DNA from: an uncultured Succiniclasticum sp.
GTDB lineage: Bacteria > Bacillota > Negativicutes > Acidaminococcales > Acidaminococcaceae
Direction: 5' to 3'
NCBI GenBank assembly: GCA_902801365.1
Contig: CADCHY010000003.1
Location: forward strand, 1-64,000
Length of the DNA stretch: 64,000 nucleotides
Part shown: in pieces, positions 1-8,628 of the stretch
How the letters are laid out: every line of letters starts with the position of its first letter
Position numbering within the stretch: position 1 is the first letter of the stretch
Translations under genes and position numbers: made by a program
Notes under the pieces: generated by a model
What the model saw: only the letters and a program-made list of their open reading frames with translations
Databases searched by the model: none
What the model was told of the DNA's origin: nothing

Positions 1-1802
1 TCCGTGGAAACCGTTTCCGGGTTGCAGTTGACAATGATGGTCTCAAAGCCCAGCTTCTTCAGGGACATGGCCGCATGAACGCAGCAATAGTCAAACTCGA
101 TGCCTTGGCCGATGCGGTTGGGACCGCCGCCCAGGATCATGATCTTCCGTTTATCGGAAACCGGGTTGTTGTCCGGCGCGTTATATGTGGAATAGAAGTA
201 CGCGCTGTCCTGGGTGCCGCTGACATGGACGCCGTCCCAGGCTTCCACTACGCCGATTTTTTCCCGGGCATGACGGATGTCGTCCTCGGATACTTCCAGA
301 ATTTCGCTGAGATATTTGTCGGAGAAGCCGTCCTTCTTGGCCTGCGCCAGGGCTTCTGCCGGGGGCACCGTGCCTTTGAACTGCAGCAGGGCTTCTTCCT
401 CTTCCACCAGTTCTTTCATCTGCTCTACGAAGTAATGCTTCACCCAGGTGATGTTGAAAATCTCATCTACCGTGGCGCCTTTGCGCAGGGCTTCGTACAT
501 CTGGAAGTAACGTTCGGAAGAAGGCGTGCGCAGCAGGGTCAGCAGTTCTTCTTTGCTGAGTTTGTCAAAATTCTTTACATGACCCAGGCCATAGCGCCCT
601 TTTTCCAGAGAACGGATGGCTTTCTGGAAGGCTTCCTTATAATTTTTGCCGATGCTCATGACTTCGCCCACGGCGCGCATCTGAGTCCCCAGTTTGTCGT
701 CTACGCCTTTGAACTTTTCAAAGGCCCAGCGGGCAAATTTCACAACAATATAATCTCCGTCCGGCACGTACTTGTCCAAAGTGCCGTATTTTCCGCAGGG
801 CAGGTCCTTCAGGGTCAGGCCGCTGGCCAGTTTGGCAGATACCAGCGCGATGGGGAAACCGGTGGCCTTGGATGCCAGAGCGGATGACCGGGAGGTACGG
901 GGATTGATTTCAATGACGATGATACGGCCGTCTTTCGGGTTCCGGGCAAACTGTACGTTGGTGCCGCCGATGACGCCGATATGTTCCACGATTTTATAAG
1001 CCTGGCGCTGCAGCTCCTGCTGCACGTCTTCCGGAATGGTCAGCATGGGCGCTGTGCAGAAGGAGTCGCCGGTATGCACGCCTACCGGATCTACGTTCTC
1101 GATGAAGCAGACCGTGATCATGTTGTTGTCCTTGTCCCGGACTACTTCCAGTTCCAGTTCTTCCCAGCCCAGGATGGATTCTTCCACCAGAACCTGGCCG
1201 ATGATACTGGCCTGCAGGCCACGGGCGCAGACGGTTTTCAGTTCTTCCTTATTGTAAACCAGGCCGCCGCCGGCGCCGCCCATGGTATAAGCCGGGCGCA
1301 GCACGACGGGATAGCCTAACTCATCCGCAATGGCCAGGGCTTCGTCCACGCTGTAGGAAACCTCGCTGCGGGCCATGCCGATGCCCAGTTTGTTCATGGT
1401 TTCCTTAAACTCGATGCGGTCCTCGCCTCTTTCGATAGCGTCCACCTGCACACCGATGACTTTCACACCGTATTTATCCAGCACGCCGGCTTTGTACAAT
1501 TCGGCGCACAGGTTCAGGCCGGACTGGCCGCCTAAGTTCGGCAGCAGCGCGTCCGGACGTTCTTTCGCGATAATCTGCTCCACCCGCTCCACGTTCAGCG
1601 GTTCGATATATGTTTTATCCGCCATCTCAGGGTCCGTCATGATGGTGGCCGGATTGGAATTCACCAGTACGATTTCATAGCCCAGGCTCCGCAGCGCCTT
1701 GCATGCCTGGGTACCGGAATAGTCAAACTCGCAGGCCTGGCCGATTACAATCGGGCCGGAGCCGATGATCATTACCTTATGGATGTCTGTTCTCTGTGCC
1801 AT
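1..1802 (-). CDS. carB: Carbamoyl-phosphate synthase large subunit (3' end outside window)
   Basis: Makes carbamoyl phosphate from bicarbonate, ATP and glutamine-derived ammonia for pyrimidine and arginine synthesis. The visible ~600 N-terminal residues (family length ~1070) begin MAQRTDIHKVMIIGSGPIVIGQ and carry the first ATP-grasp half (VLVNSNPATIMTDPE, RPAYTMGGAGGG, EINPRTSRSSALASKATG). The start of the second half is also present (KIMILGGGPNRIGQGIEFDY). The C-terminal synthetase and allosteric regions lie left of base 1. ATG at 1800-1802 follows GGGGAGAG. The usual partner carA is not directly upstream; ilvN with its own terminator lies there. Identity is certain; completeness of the 3' end is unknown. 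Confidence 0.97.
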   Translation of the reverse strand, partial: MAQRTDIHKVMIIGSGPIVIGQACEFDYSGTQACKALRSLGYEIVLVNSNPATIMTDPEMADKTYIEPLNVERVEQIIAKERPDALLPNLGGQSGLNLCAELYKAGVLDKYGVKVIGVQVDAIERGEDRIEFKETMNKLGIGMARSEVSYSVDEALAIADELGYPVVLRPAYTMGGAGGGLVYNKEELKTVCARGLQASIIGQVLVEESILGWEELELEVVRDKDNNMITVCFIENVDPVGVHTGDSFCTAPMLTIPEDVQQELQRQAYKIVEHIGVIGGTNVQFARNPKDGRIIVIEINPRTSRSSALASKATGFPIALVSAKLASGLTLKDLPCGKYGTLDKYVPDGDYIVVKFARWAFEKFKGVDDKLGTQMRAVGEVMSIGKNYKEAFQKAIRSLEKGRYGLGHVKNFDKLSKEELLTLLRTPSSERYFQMYEALRKGATVDEIFNITWVKHYFVEQMKELVEEEEALLQFKGTVPPAEALAQAKKDGFSDKYLSEILEVSEDDIRHAREKIGVVEAWDGVHVSGTQDSAYFYSTYNAPDNNPVSDKRKIMILGGGPNRIGQGIEFDYCCVHAAMSLKKLGFETIIVNCNPETVST

Positions 1803-1823
1803 AGTTCTCTCCCCTGCATAAAA

Positions 1824-1859
1824 ATCAGCCGTATAAGAAGCATTTGTACCTTATACAGC
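1824..1859 (-). promoter_or_regulatory. Stem-loop in the carB leader
   Basis: On the minus strand GCTGTATAAG pairs with CTTATACGGC (9 of 10 pairs) around a 12-nt loop. TGATTTTTATG follows, about 20 nt before the carB start codon. It resembles a weak terminator or attenuator in the 5' leader. No PyrR-type binding sequence was recognised, so the regulatory role is inference. Confidence 0.4.
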
Positions 1860-1951
1860 CGTAAACCAATGTGACTGAATAAAAAGGACCTTCGATTATT
1901 TTGTTGCGTTTCCCGTTTTACTCTAACAGATATTTTACCATATTTACCCCT

Positions 1952-1989
1952 AAAAAAAAAGTGCGGCAACGTTGCAACCGCACTTTTTT
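1952..1989 (-). terminator. Intrinsic terminator after ilvBN
   Basis: An inverted repeat AAAAAGTGCGG / CCGCACTTTTTT lies 17 nt after the ilvN stop codon. It has A and T runs on both sides. On the minus strand the stem ends in a long T tract, as expected for Rho-independent termination. It separates ilvBN from carB. Confidence 0.85.
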
Positions 1990-2005
1990 GACTCGCACTG
2001 TTAAA

Positions 2006-2494
2006 TTATTTGATGCCTTCCTTGCATTTCGTCAGGGCCACGGTCCCGGAACGGGTGATTTCCACGATTTTAATATGGTTGATGCTGTCCAGGAATATCT
2101 GGGAACGCTCCGGCGTATCGCAAATCTGGATGGTCATCATGTTGTTGCCCATATCAATGATCGTTGCGTTCATGACCGCGCAGTTATCAATAATATCCCT
2201 GCGATTATCTCTTGTGTATTTCACCTTGATCAGCATCAGTTCGCGGCAGACCGCTTCCTTTTCGTCAAACGTCTTGACCTTGATTACATCAATTTTTTTA
2301 TTCAGCTGTTTTTCAATCTGCTCCTGGGTATGGTCGTCCCCCGTACTCACAATGGTCATGTTGGAAATGGCATTGTCTTCCGTTTCGCCTACTGCCAGAG
2401 AATCAATGTTGAAGCAACGTCTCCAGAACAAACCGGAAACTTTACAGAGAACACCGGACTGGTTTTTTACTAATACGTTATAAATTCGTTTCAT
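2006..2494 (-). CDS. ilvN: Acetolactate synthase small (regulatory) subunit
   Basis: Regulatory subunit of acetohydroxyacid synthase, the first common step of branched-chain amino acid synthesis; in this family it confers valine feedback inhibition. The 162-residue protein starts with an ACT domain (MKRIYNVLVKNQSGVLCKVSGLF, then NIDSLAVGETED) and has the usual C-terminal half (RDIIDNCAVMNATIIDMG). Length matches the family. The ATG lies 1 nt beyond the ilvB stop and its ribosome site GAGGTGG is inside the ilvB end, so translation is probably coupled. A terminator follows. Confidence 0.95.
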   Translation of the reverse strand: MKRIYNVLVKNQSGVLCKVSGLFWRRCFNIDSLAVGETEDNAISNMTIVSTGDDHTQEQIEKQLNKKIDVIKVKTFDEKEAVCRELMLIKVKYTRDNRRDIIDNCAVMNATIIDMGNNMMTIQICDTPERSQIFLDSINHIKIVEITRSGTVALTKCKEGIK

Positions 2495-2495
2495 G

Positions 2496-4127
2496 TCAGG
2501 CCACCTCGTTCGGATCTACATCGCACTGGAGTAAAACAGATTCGTCGTTTTCCAGGAACTCCTTGATGGTTTCAGCCATCTTCGCTTCATCATTAAGATG
2601 CAGGAACTTCATCCCGTACGCCGCAGCGATGGATTCCAGTTCCGGGCTTCCCGTAAGGTCGATAACGGAAAATCTGTCTTTGTAAGTGAAATGCTGATAC
2701 TGGCGCACCAGGCCCAGCACGTTGTTGCGGATTACAGCGATTTTTACCGGCACGTTATACTGGCGCATGGTCCCCAGTTCCATCATGCACATCTGGAAAC
2801 CGCCGTCACCGCACACAGCAACGACCTGCCGGGACGGATCGCCCAGCTTGGCACCCATGGCCGCCGGTACGGAATAGCCCATGCAGCCCATGCCGCCGGT
2901 AGTAAAGAAGCGGCCATCCCTGATGATGCAGTTTGCGCAGGACCAGAGCTGGTTCTGCCCCACGTCCGCCACGTATACCGCATTTTTATCCATGGCATCG
3001 GATAAGGCATGGATAAAGTATGTCGGGTCTACGGTCCCCGGCGTGATCACCAGGTCCGCTTTGGCCTTCTTGGCTTCTTCCGCTTCTTTCCGGTAGCCTG
3101 CCAGACAGTCCAGCCATTCCTGGGTAGCCGGGCGGATATCTTCCTTGTCCAATTCCGTAAACACATTCTTCAGGTCGCCTACCAGCGGAATGGTCGGCCC
3201 TGCGTTCTTCCCAATTTCTGCCGGATCCACGTCGATATGCACAAGTATCTTATTGGTGCTGATTTCATCCGGACGGGCAATGGAGCGGTCCGCCACCCGG
3301 GCGCCGGCCATCAGGATCATATCGGCCTGGTTCATGGCCCGGTTGCCGTAGGCCTGGCCGTTGTTGCCTACCATGCCGAAAAACATGGGGTGTTCCGTGG
3401 GCATGGTTCCCAGACCCATCATGGTGGAAACAACGGGAATCCGGTGTTTTTCCGCAAAGGCGCGGATCACATCTGCCGCACCGCTTAAATGGGCGCCGCC
3501 ACCGGTACAGATCAGGGGACGTTTGGCCTTTTTCAGTTCCCGCACTACCTTGTCAATTTGTTTTATGTTTCCCTTGACTGTCGGTTTGTAAGACGCCATG
3601 GAAACATTGTCCGGATATTCAAATTTATTAACTTTCTGGTTCTGTATATCAATGGGGAAATCAATCAGCACAGGCCCCTTCCGCCCCGTGCTGGCAATAT
3701 AAAAGGCTTCCTTCACAATATGAGGAATATCCTCCGCGTTGCGGACGATGTAACTGTATTTTACAAAAGACTCACAGGCGCCGGAAATATCGGCTTCCTG
3801 GAACACATCGCTGCCCATCAGGCGGCTGTCTACCTGGCCGGTGATGACAACCAGCGGGATGCTGTCCGCATAAGCCGTGGCAATACCGGTAATAACGTTG
3901 GTAGCGCCGGGACCGCTGGTAACTGCCACCACGCCGACCTTTCCCGTCAGGCGCGCATAGCCGCTGGCCGCATGACCCGCATGCTGTTCATGGCGTACCA
4001 GCACCGTTTTGATATTGGAATTCAGGATGCTGTTATAAAAAGGACAGATAGCCACCCCCGGATATCCAAATACAAACTCCGTGTTTTCCATTTCCAGACA
4101 CTTTACAATTGCGTCCGCTCCGTTCAT
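2496..4127 (-). CDS. ilvB: Acetolactate synthase large (catalytic) subunit
   Basis: ThDP-dependent enzyme condensing pyruvate into acetolactate (or with 2-oxobutyrate). Its 543 residues show the three family domains. The N-terminal PYR domain has FGYPG and the catalytic glutamate in LVRHEQHAGHAASGYAR. The central domain has VVSTMMGLGTMP. The C-terminal domain has the ThDP motif VCGDGGFQM with NNVLGLVRQ. It is slightly shorter than typical (~560-570). GAGGG precedes the ATG by 6 nt. ilvN follows directly. Upstream are an extended -10 promoter and a palindrome; no T-box or leader peptide was seen. Biosynthetic IlvB rather than catabolic AlsS is supported by the ilvN partner. Confidence 0.95.
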   Translation of the reverse strand: MNGADAIVKCLEMENTEFVFGYPGVAICPFYNSILNSNIKTVLVRHEQHAGHAASGYARLTGKVGVVAVTSGPGATNVITGIATAYADSIPLVVITGQVDSRLMGSDVFQEADISGACESFVKYSYIVRNAEDIPHIVKEAFYIASTGRKGPVLIDFPIDIQNQKVNKFEYPDNVSMASYKPTVKGNIKQIDKVVRELKKAKRPLICTGGGAHLSGAADVIRAFAEKHRIPVVSTMMGLGTMPTEHPMFFGMVGNNGQAYGNRAMNQADMILMAGARVADRSIARPDEISTNKILVHIDVDPAEIGKNAGPTIPLVGDLKNVFTELDKEDIRPATQEWLDCLAGYRKEAEEAKKAKADLVITPGTVDPTYFIHALSDAMDKNAVYVADVGQNQLWSCANCIIRDGRFFTTGGMGCMGYSVPAAMGAKLGDPSRQVVAVCGDGGFQMCMMELGTMRQYNVPVKIAVIRNNVLGLVRQYQHFTYKDRFSVIDLTGSPELESIAAAYGMKFLHLNDEAKMAETIKEFLENDESVLLQCDVDPNEVA

Positions 4128-4175
4128 GTTTTTCCCTCACTTTAACCCAAAATATCTTATGCCTGCGGCATATTG

Positions 4176-4209
4176 AAATTATGATAGCATAATTTAATAA
4201 TTATTGCAC
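4176..4209 (-). promoter_or_regulatory. Promoter of ilvBN overlapped by a perfect palindrome
   Basis: On the minus strand an extended -10 (TGC then TATCAT, plus-strand 4181-4186) lies about 55 nt upstream of the ilvB start. The hexamer at 17-nt spacing (GTGCAA) is a poor -35. The -10 lies inside the perfect inverted repeat AAATTATG-ATAG-CATAATTT (4176-4195), which has the form of a dimeric repressor operator. The promoter is reasonable; the operator role is inferred. Confidence 0.55.
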
Positions 4210-4295
4210 GAAAGCTTTACGATTTTTATAATTTTTTTGATATTTTTATTAAATCTGTATCAAATATTATACTTTTATTAAATATTATCTTTTAT

Positions 4296-4307
4296 TGAAG
4301 CGCTTCA
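4296..4307. promoter_or_regulatory. Palindrome TGAAGCGCTTCA resembling a LacI/CcpA-family operator
   Basis: A perfect 12-bp palindrome in the gap between the CcdA-TlpA stop and ilvB. LacI-family sites, including CcpA cre boxes (TGAAAGCGCTTTCA), have the same core with one more base per half. It lies ~110 bp upstream of the ilvB -10. It could be a real operator or chance. Confidence 0.3.
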
Positions 4308-4333
4308 CACCGCCAGACCCATTCAGACAGTCA

Positions 4334-5593
4334 TTATTCCGCAGTCTTGAGAACTTGTTGGATTATTTTTTCAAGGTTTTCCGCCGAAAGAGCTCCCTGC
4401 ACCCGGCCGATCACGTTTCCCCTGCGGTCGATCAGGTATGTGGTGGGAATGGCACGGATGCCGTATGCTTCGAATAGCTTGCCTCCCTTGTCCATTAGAA
4501 CAGGATAGCTGTAGCCGTTTTTTTCCATGAACGCTTTGATACCGGCCTCGTCTTTCTCGCTGCCCAGTTTCGGCGCGGCTACGCCTAACACGATCACCGA
4601 GTCCTTTCCTTCCCTGGAAGAACGTTCATACAATTTCTGGATGTCCGGCATTTCAGCCCGGCAGGGCGGACACCAGGTCGCCCAGAAATTCAGGAAAATA
4701 ATCTTACCCTTATAATCGTTCAGAGTGTGCTTCTTTCCATATTGGTCTTTTAACGTAAACGGGATCGCAGCGACAGCGGGTTGGGCTTGGTTCTCACGTT
4801 GCGCAGCGTTTTGGGTTTGCGTATCCTTTTGCGTAGCATCATCTGTCTGCTGTGTGCTTTGTGTTGCGTTTTGCTGCGGCGCAGCAGTACCGGTGCCATC
4901 CAGTTTCCCGCTAAACAGCAAGAGACCCAGCACAATCATCAGGACGCCGCCCGCCTTCACCGTAAACGCCATGATCCCTTTATGCCTTTTCACCAGATTC
5001 AGTACGGTTTCCGAAAACAGTCCCAACAAAATAAACGGAATCACAAATCCTAATGTGTAAAGCAAAATCATCACCATCCCTTTTTCCGGCTCCGCCGCCG
5101 CCAGAATCAAAACACTGCTTAACATGGGCCCCACGCAGGGAGTCCAGGCAAAGCTGAAAACAAAACCGAAGACAAATGCCATGACAGGGGATGCCGCCAT
5201 TGTTTCAAACCGGAACGGCAGCCTCCGTTCTTTCGCCAGGAAGCCCCACTCCCCCAGCAGGCCGGACTGGTACAGTCCGAACAGGATCATGAGGAACCCG
5301 CCGGTGCGCGTGATCAGTTTCTGCTGTCCGATCAGCGCGTTGCCCGCTGCGGAAGCACCCAGACCCAGAAGGAAAAACGCCACGCTGATGCCCAGGACAA
5401 AAAACAAGGTGTTTATCATGACCCTGCCCCGGTCAAAGCGCAGGGAACCGTCCGCTTCCCGTTCCGCCGTCCCGCCGGACAAATAGCCGAAATACACCGG
5501 CAGCAGCGGCAGCACGCAGGGAGAAAAGAAACTGAAGAGTCCCTGCAGGAAAACGGCAATGGCCGAAATATCAGGAGTCAAAATATCTTTCAT
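4334..5593 (-). CDS. CcdA-type thiol transporter fused to a TlpA/ResA-like thioredoxin
   Basis: The membrane half moves reducing equivalents across the cytoplasmic membrane and the outer half uses them to reduce periplasmic disulfides. Residues ~1-235 form a multi-helix CcdA/DsbD domain with the two membrane cysteines in FSPCVLPLLP and WTPCVGPML. A Gln/Thr-rich linker follows (~240-275). The C-terminal ~145 residues are a TlpA-like thioredoxin fold with active site WCPPC, then IPTTYLIDRRGNVIG. An upstream TTG at 5605 is also in frame, but ATG 5591-5593 is preferred because GAGG precedes it by 6 nt. The fusion resembles DsbD in function. The substrates are unknown; cytochrome c maturation is only a family association. 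Confidence 0.88.
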   Translation of the reverse strand: MKDILTPDISAIAVFLQGLFSFFSPCVLPLLPVYFGYLSGGTAEREADGSLRFDRGRVMINTLFFVLGISVAFFLLGLGASAAGNALIGQQKLITRTGGFLMILFGLYQSGLLGEWGFLAKERRLPFRFETMAASPVMAFVFGFVFSFAWTPCVGPMLSSVLILAAAEPEKGMVMILLYTLGFVIPFILLGLFSETVLNLVKRHKGIMAFTVKAGGVLMIVLGLLLFSGKLDGTGTAAPQQNATQSTQQTDDATQKDTQTQNAAQRENQAQPAVAAIPFTLKDQYGKKHTLNDYKGKIIFLNFWATWCPPCRAEMPDIQKLYERSSREGKDSVIVLGVAAPKLGSEKDEAGIKAFMEKNGYSYPVLMDKGGKLFEAYGIRAIPTTYLIDRRGNVIGRVQGALSAENLEKIIQQVLKTAE

Positions 5594-5618
5594 GAAAAAC
5601 CTCAATCAATGTTTCCGG

Positions 5619-6533
5619 TCACTTCATGACCCGGTTATTCCACACTTTTCCGCAACAGCCACCCTTATAAAAGACTCCCGGCAACAGGCAGCCGGCCGCC
5701 AGGCCGAACATCATTCCGGGATACCGGGGCTTGCACCAGTGCACCAGCCGCAAAGTCAACGGCATTGTCATATTAAAAGCCAGAACCAGAAGCACGGATG
5801 CAACCAGACCAGACAATTGCAACGCAATAAAACTTAAAAGGAAAATAAAAAGGATGGTATTCCGATAACCTGCTCTGTCGCAGATGATGCCGCCCAATGC
5901 TTTCCCAGCCGCAAAGACGCAAGGGAAAAGCATAACATACGGACTGGCGGCGCCGCCGCTGCCAAACCCGCGCAGCACAATACAGCCTAGCAACAGAACA
6001 AGGCAGATGCCGGTAATCCACTGTCGGGGAACGGTTTGCACTGCAATGGCTTCCGGAATTTCCGTTCGCCACAAACGCTGCGTCACCGCAGCGCACAGTA
6101 CAGCACAGGCAAACAAAAACGGATATGCGCCTACAATGCAGTTTAATCCAAGGGCCAGCCCTACTGCGCCGCTGGAAACAAAAATTCCCAGTTCCTTGTA
6201 GGTCGTGTAACGCCGCAGCACCAGACTGCCTGCCGCCACATGGAACACGCTGTTGCCAATACCCAGCAGCAGCGTTTGCGCTTTGATGCCCAGTGCGGCT
6301 TGCGTACCCATCCCTAAGGTCACAAGGATAAACGGGAACGCGTAGCGTATCCAGTTTTCTTTTTTGTCAAAAATCCAGCCCGTCAGCCACTGGGTACCAA
6401 AGGCAATGGCGTTATACAGACCGAAATAATAAACTATAGGTGCCAGCGACGGTTCCTGCACGGCATAAGCTGCCATGGCCGCCGCACAGATGCCGTCCAC
6501 CAGAAAATGCAATGCCGTAAAGATTACTAACAA
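5619..6533 (-). CDS. MFS-like membrane transporter, substrate unknown
   Basis: A 304-residue hydrophobic protein with about ten predicted membrane spans and short basic loops (WIFDKKENWIRYAF, RRYTTYKELG, CDRAGYRNTI), consistent with a short major-facilitator carrier. It has no soluble domain. The start is TTG (6531-6533) behind GCGAGG at 7-nt spacing; no usable ATG lies upstream. It is co-directional with the CcdA-TlpA gene, whose start lies 26 nt beyond this stop, so the two may be cotranscribed. At ~300 residues it is shorter than typical 12-helix carriers (~400) yet shows no frameshift. No specific substrate can be assigned. Confidence 0.6.
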   Translation of the reverse strand: MLVIFTALHFLVDGICAAAMAAYAVQEPSLAPIVYYFGLYNAIAFGTQWLTGWIFDKKENWIRYAFPFILVTLGMGTQAALGIKAQTLLLGIGNSVFHVAAGSLVLRRYTTYKELGIFVSSGAVGLALGLNCIVGAYPFLFACAVLCAAVTQRLWRTEIPEAIAVQTVPRQWITGICLVLLLGCIVLRGFGSGGAASPYVMLFPCVFAAGKALGGIICDRAGYRNTILFIFLLSFIALQLSGLVASVLLVLAFNMTMPLTLRLVHWCKPRYPGMMFGLAAGCLLPGVFYKGGCCGKVWNNRVMK

Positions 6534-6643
6534 ATTCTGCCTCGCTTAGCTGTAAACATTTTCAGAAAGAAACAACTACAACTTCAGACAATCACTATTC
6601 TAATGAGATGAGGAAAACAAACACACCTGCGTCGGAAGTAAAC

Positions 6644-7177
6644 TTATAATTTTTTTAATACCTGCTTTCCTGCTTCAAGTGTCAATTCATAAACACCTTC
6701 TACCGATTCGATTGTCGAATTCGTATCAATAATTTTCGGGCCAAAGCGGGTTTCCTGGAAACGGTACAGACAGAAGTCCACAGCTACCAGAAGCTCCGCT
6801 TTCTCTCTTCCTTCCGGAAGCTGTAAGACAAATTCCCGGCTGTCTGACTTCGTTTTTAAATCCTGAACAGAATATCCTCCTCCGCCTGCAATCTTCTTCA
6901 CATCACTGTCAATCCATTCATACACTTTGTATTCCCACTCACAGGGGCCAGGCAGGGTCACCTGCAAAAGATACGTGTCCTTCGTTTCTTCTGCCTTTTT
7001 CAGTGTGAAGCCAGGTTCACGCATTTTATAAATCTTCGTCACCGGAATCGGATCTAATTCAGGCCGGTGCGGTCTCCGGTACGGATTCCCCGGGTCGATT
7101 ACATCCGCATGGACAACAGGAAAGAACGATACCAGTGACAAAACGACAGTCAGTAAACCTAACAATAATGCACGCAT
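6644..7177 (-). CDS. Secreted protein of unknown function
   Basis: 177 residues starting with a clear Sec signal peptide (MRALLLGLLTVVLSLVSFF, probable cleavage after VHA). A Pro/Arg-rich stretch (DPGNPYRRPHRPELDPIPV) and a mixed beta-type region follow. Only two cysteines are present (CEWEYKVYEW, VDFCLYRF), which could form a disulfide. No family was recognised. GGAGGAAGG precedes the ATG. It probably resides in the periplasm. It is followed by the MFS-like gene after a 110-nt gap without a clear terminator. Confidence 0.7.
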   Translation of the reverse strand: MRALLLGLLTVVLSLVSFFPVVHADVIDPGNPYRRPHRPELDPIPVTKIYKMREPGFTLKKAEETKDTYLLQVTLPGPCEWEYKVYEWIDSDVKKIAGGGGYSVQDLKTKSDSREFVLQLPEGREKAELLVAVDFCLYRFQETRFGPKIIDTNSTIESVEGVYELTLEAGKQVLKKL

Positions 7178-7213
7178 AGCCTTCCTCCATAATTTTATCT
7201 TTATATTGCAATC

Positions 7214-8443
7214 CTACTGCGCTTCCCGCTTCAGAATTTCCGCCAGCACTTCGATGCCTGCACAGATGTCTTCTGTTTTGGCAAATTCTTCCGGGTTGTG
7301 GCTGATCCCGCCCTTGCAGGGAATGAACAGCATGGTTGTCGGACAGATGCCCGGCATATGCATGGCGTCGTGCCCGGCGCCGCTGTTCATGTGCAGGAAG
7401 GATTTCTTCTGTTCTTTGCAGATTGCTTCCGACTGGGCCGCCATTTTTTCATCCAACGCCACCGGCGTATCGGATGTCAGCATTTCTTCTTTGATTTCCA
7501 CACCGTCGGTCCGGGCCGTGCCCTGGGCCGCCTGCCGGATTTCTTTCAGGGTGCGCTGAATGCTTGCCGTATCCACACCCCGCACATCCACCCAGAGGGT
7601 AACCTTGCCGGGAACCACGTTAATGGAGCCCGGATCTACTTCCACGATACCGACAGTTCCTACCGTTCCGTTATCTTTTTCGTTGATTGCCGCTGTTTCC
7701 ACTGCCAGCACCAGCTTGGCCGCGCTGACCAGCGCATCCTTCCGGTAACCCATGGGAGTAGCGCCGGAATGATCGGCCATGCCTTTTATGTGTAGTTTAA
7801 AACGGGTGGGCGCCGCGATGTTATGGACAATGCCAATCTGGTGTTTCGTTTCTTCCAGCACCTTACCCTGTTCAATGTGCATTTCCGCAAAGCATTTGAA
7901 CGCACCAGGTTTCAGCAAGGCCTTTTCATAAGCTTCCAGATCGCCGCCCCACTCTTTCACAGCTTCCTTAAAAGTAATATCGTCCTTGCGACAGGCATCG
8001 GCAAACTTCTCCGGCTCAGCTTTGCCTGTAATCAGTTTGCTGCCAATGGTCGCAAAGCCGAAACGACTGGATTCTTCCGCCCGGAACACGATTACCTCGA
8101 TACTGCGCCGCAACGTTTCATCCGCCAGCATGTGCAACGCTTCCAGCGCCCCCACTACCCCACACATTCCGTCATAGGCGCCGCCGTGAATCACCGTATC
8201 CAGGTGGGAGCCGCAGGCTACAGGGGGAATGTTCGGATCAAGTCCAGGACGACGCAGGAACAGGTTCCCCAGCACATCCTCCCGCGCTTCCAAATTCAGA
8301 TACTCAATCTGTTTCAGCAGCCACATCTGGGCCGCTTTGTCCGTACTTGTATACGCCAGACGGGTAATTCCTGCATCAGTTCTGCCAAATTTTGCCAGAC
8401 CACCAATCAGTTCTTCCACACGTTTTTTGTTTACAGGCAACAT
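7214..8443 (-). CDS. Zn-dependent amidase, allantoate amidohydrolase / N-carbamoyl-L-amino acid hydrolase family
   Basis: An M20-superfamily binuclear zinc hydrolase that cleaves N-carbamoyl amino acids or ureido compounds. Metal-ligand motifs are visible: GSHLDTVIHGGAYDG (His and bridging Asp), FRAEESSRFG (Glu pair), MHIEQG and the C-terminal NSGAGHDAMHMP. The lid-domain signature HSGATPMGYRKDAL is also present. Length 409 fits the family. The longer frame starting at 8467 is rejected because AAAGGAG sits 7 nt before ATG 8441-8443. It is downstream of the AbgA-like gene beyond that gene's terminator. Substrate (allantoate, N-carbamoyl amino acid, ureidosuccinate) cannot be decided from sequence. 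Confidence 0.85.
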   Translation of the reverse strand: MLPVNKKRVEELIGGLAKFGRTDAGITRLAYTSTDKAAQMWLLKQIEYLNLEAREDVLGNLFLRRPGLDPNIPPVACGSHLDTVIHGGAYDGMCGVVGALEALHMLADETLRRSIEVIVFRAEESSRFGFATIGSKLITGKAEPEKFADACRKDDITFKEAVKEWGGDLEAYEKALLKPGAFKCFAEMHIEQGKVLEETKHQIGIVHNIAAPTRFKLHIKGMADHSGATPMGYRKDALVSAAKLVLAVETAAINEKDNGTVGTVGIVEVDPGSINVVPGKVTLWVDVRGVDTASIQRTLKEIRQAAQGTARTDGVEIKEEMLTSDTPVALDEKMAAQSEAICKEQKKSFLHMNSGAGHDAMHMPGICPTTMLFIPCKGGISHNPEEFAKTEDICAGIEVLAEILKREAQ

Positions 8444-8572
8444 ATGTTTTCTCCTTTTGCAATACACAACTCGAATATTATTCTCTGTTTTCTGTTTCAG
8501 CCTGAAAGCACCGGCTTTGCCGTTTCATACACAAATCACTGTATCAGGTATCATTTATATCTTCATTATGAC

Positions 8573-8621
8573 AAAAAAAGCTGCAGTTGTAAACATCGTC
8601 CGATGCTGTACAATTGCAGCT
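8573..8621 (-). terminator. Intrinsic terminator after the AbgA-like hydrolase gene
   Basis: AGCTGCAATTGTA and TACAACTGCAGCT form a 13-bp stem with one mismatch around a 16-nt loop. Seven T follow on the minus strand, starting 8 nt after the hydrolase stop. It separates this gene from the downstream AllC-like gene. Confidence 0.85.
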
Positions 8622-8628
8622 GATTGTT

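Noticed and set aside
75-1680. Long plus-strand open frames opposite carB
   Set aside because: They are antisense shadows; the minus-strand translation is an unmistakable CarB and the plus-strand products show no family features.
4750-4935. Short minus-strand frame inside the CcdA-TlpA linker
   Set aside because: It is an out-of-frame shadow of the Gln/Thr-rich linker.
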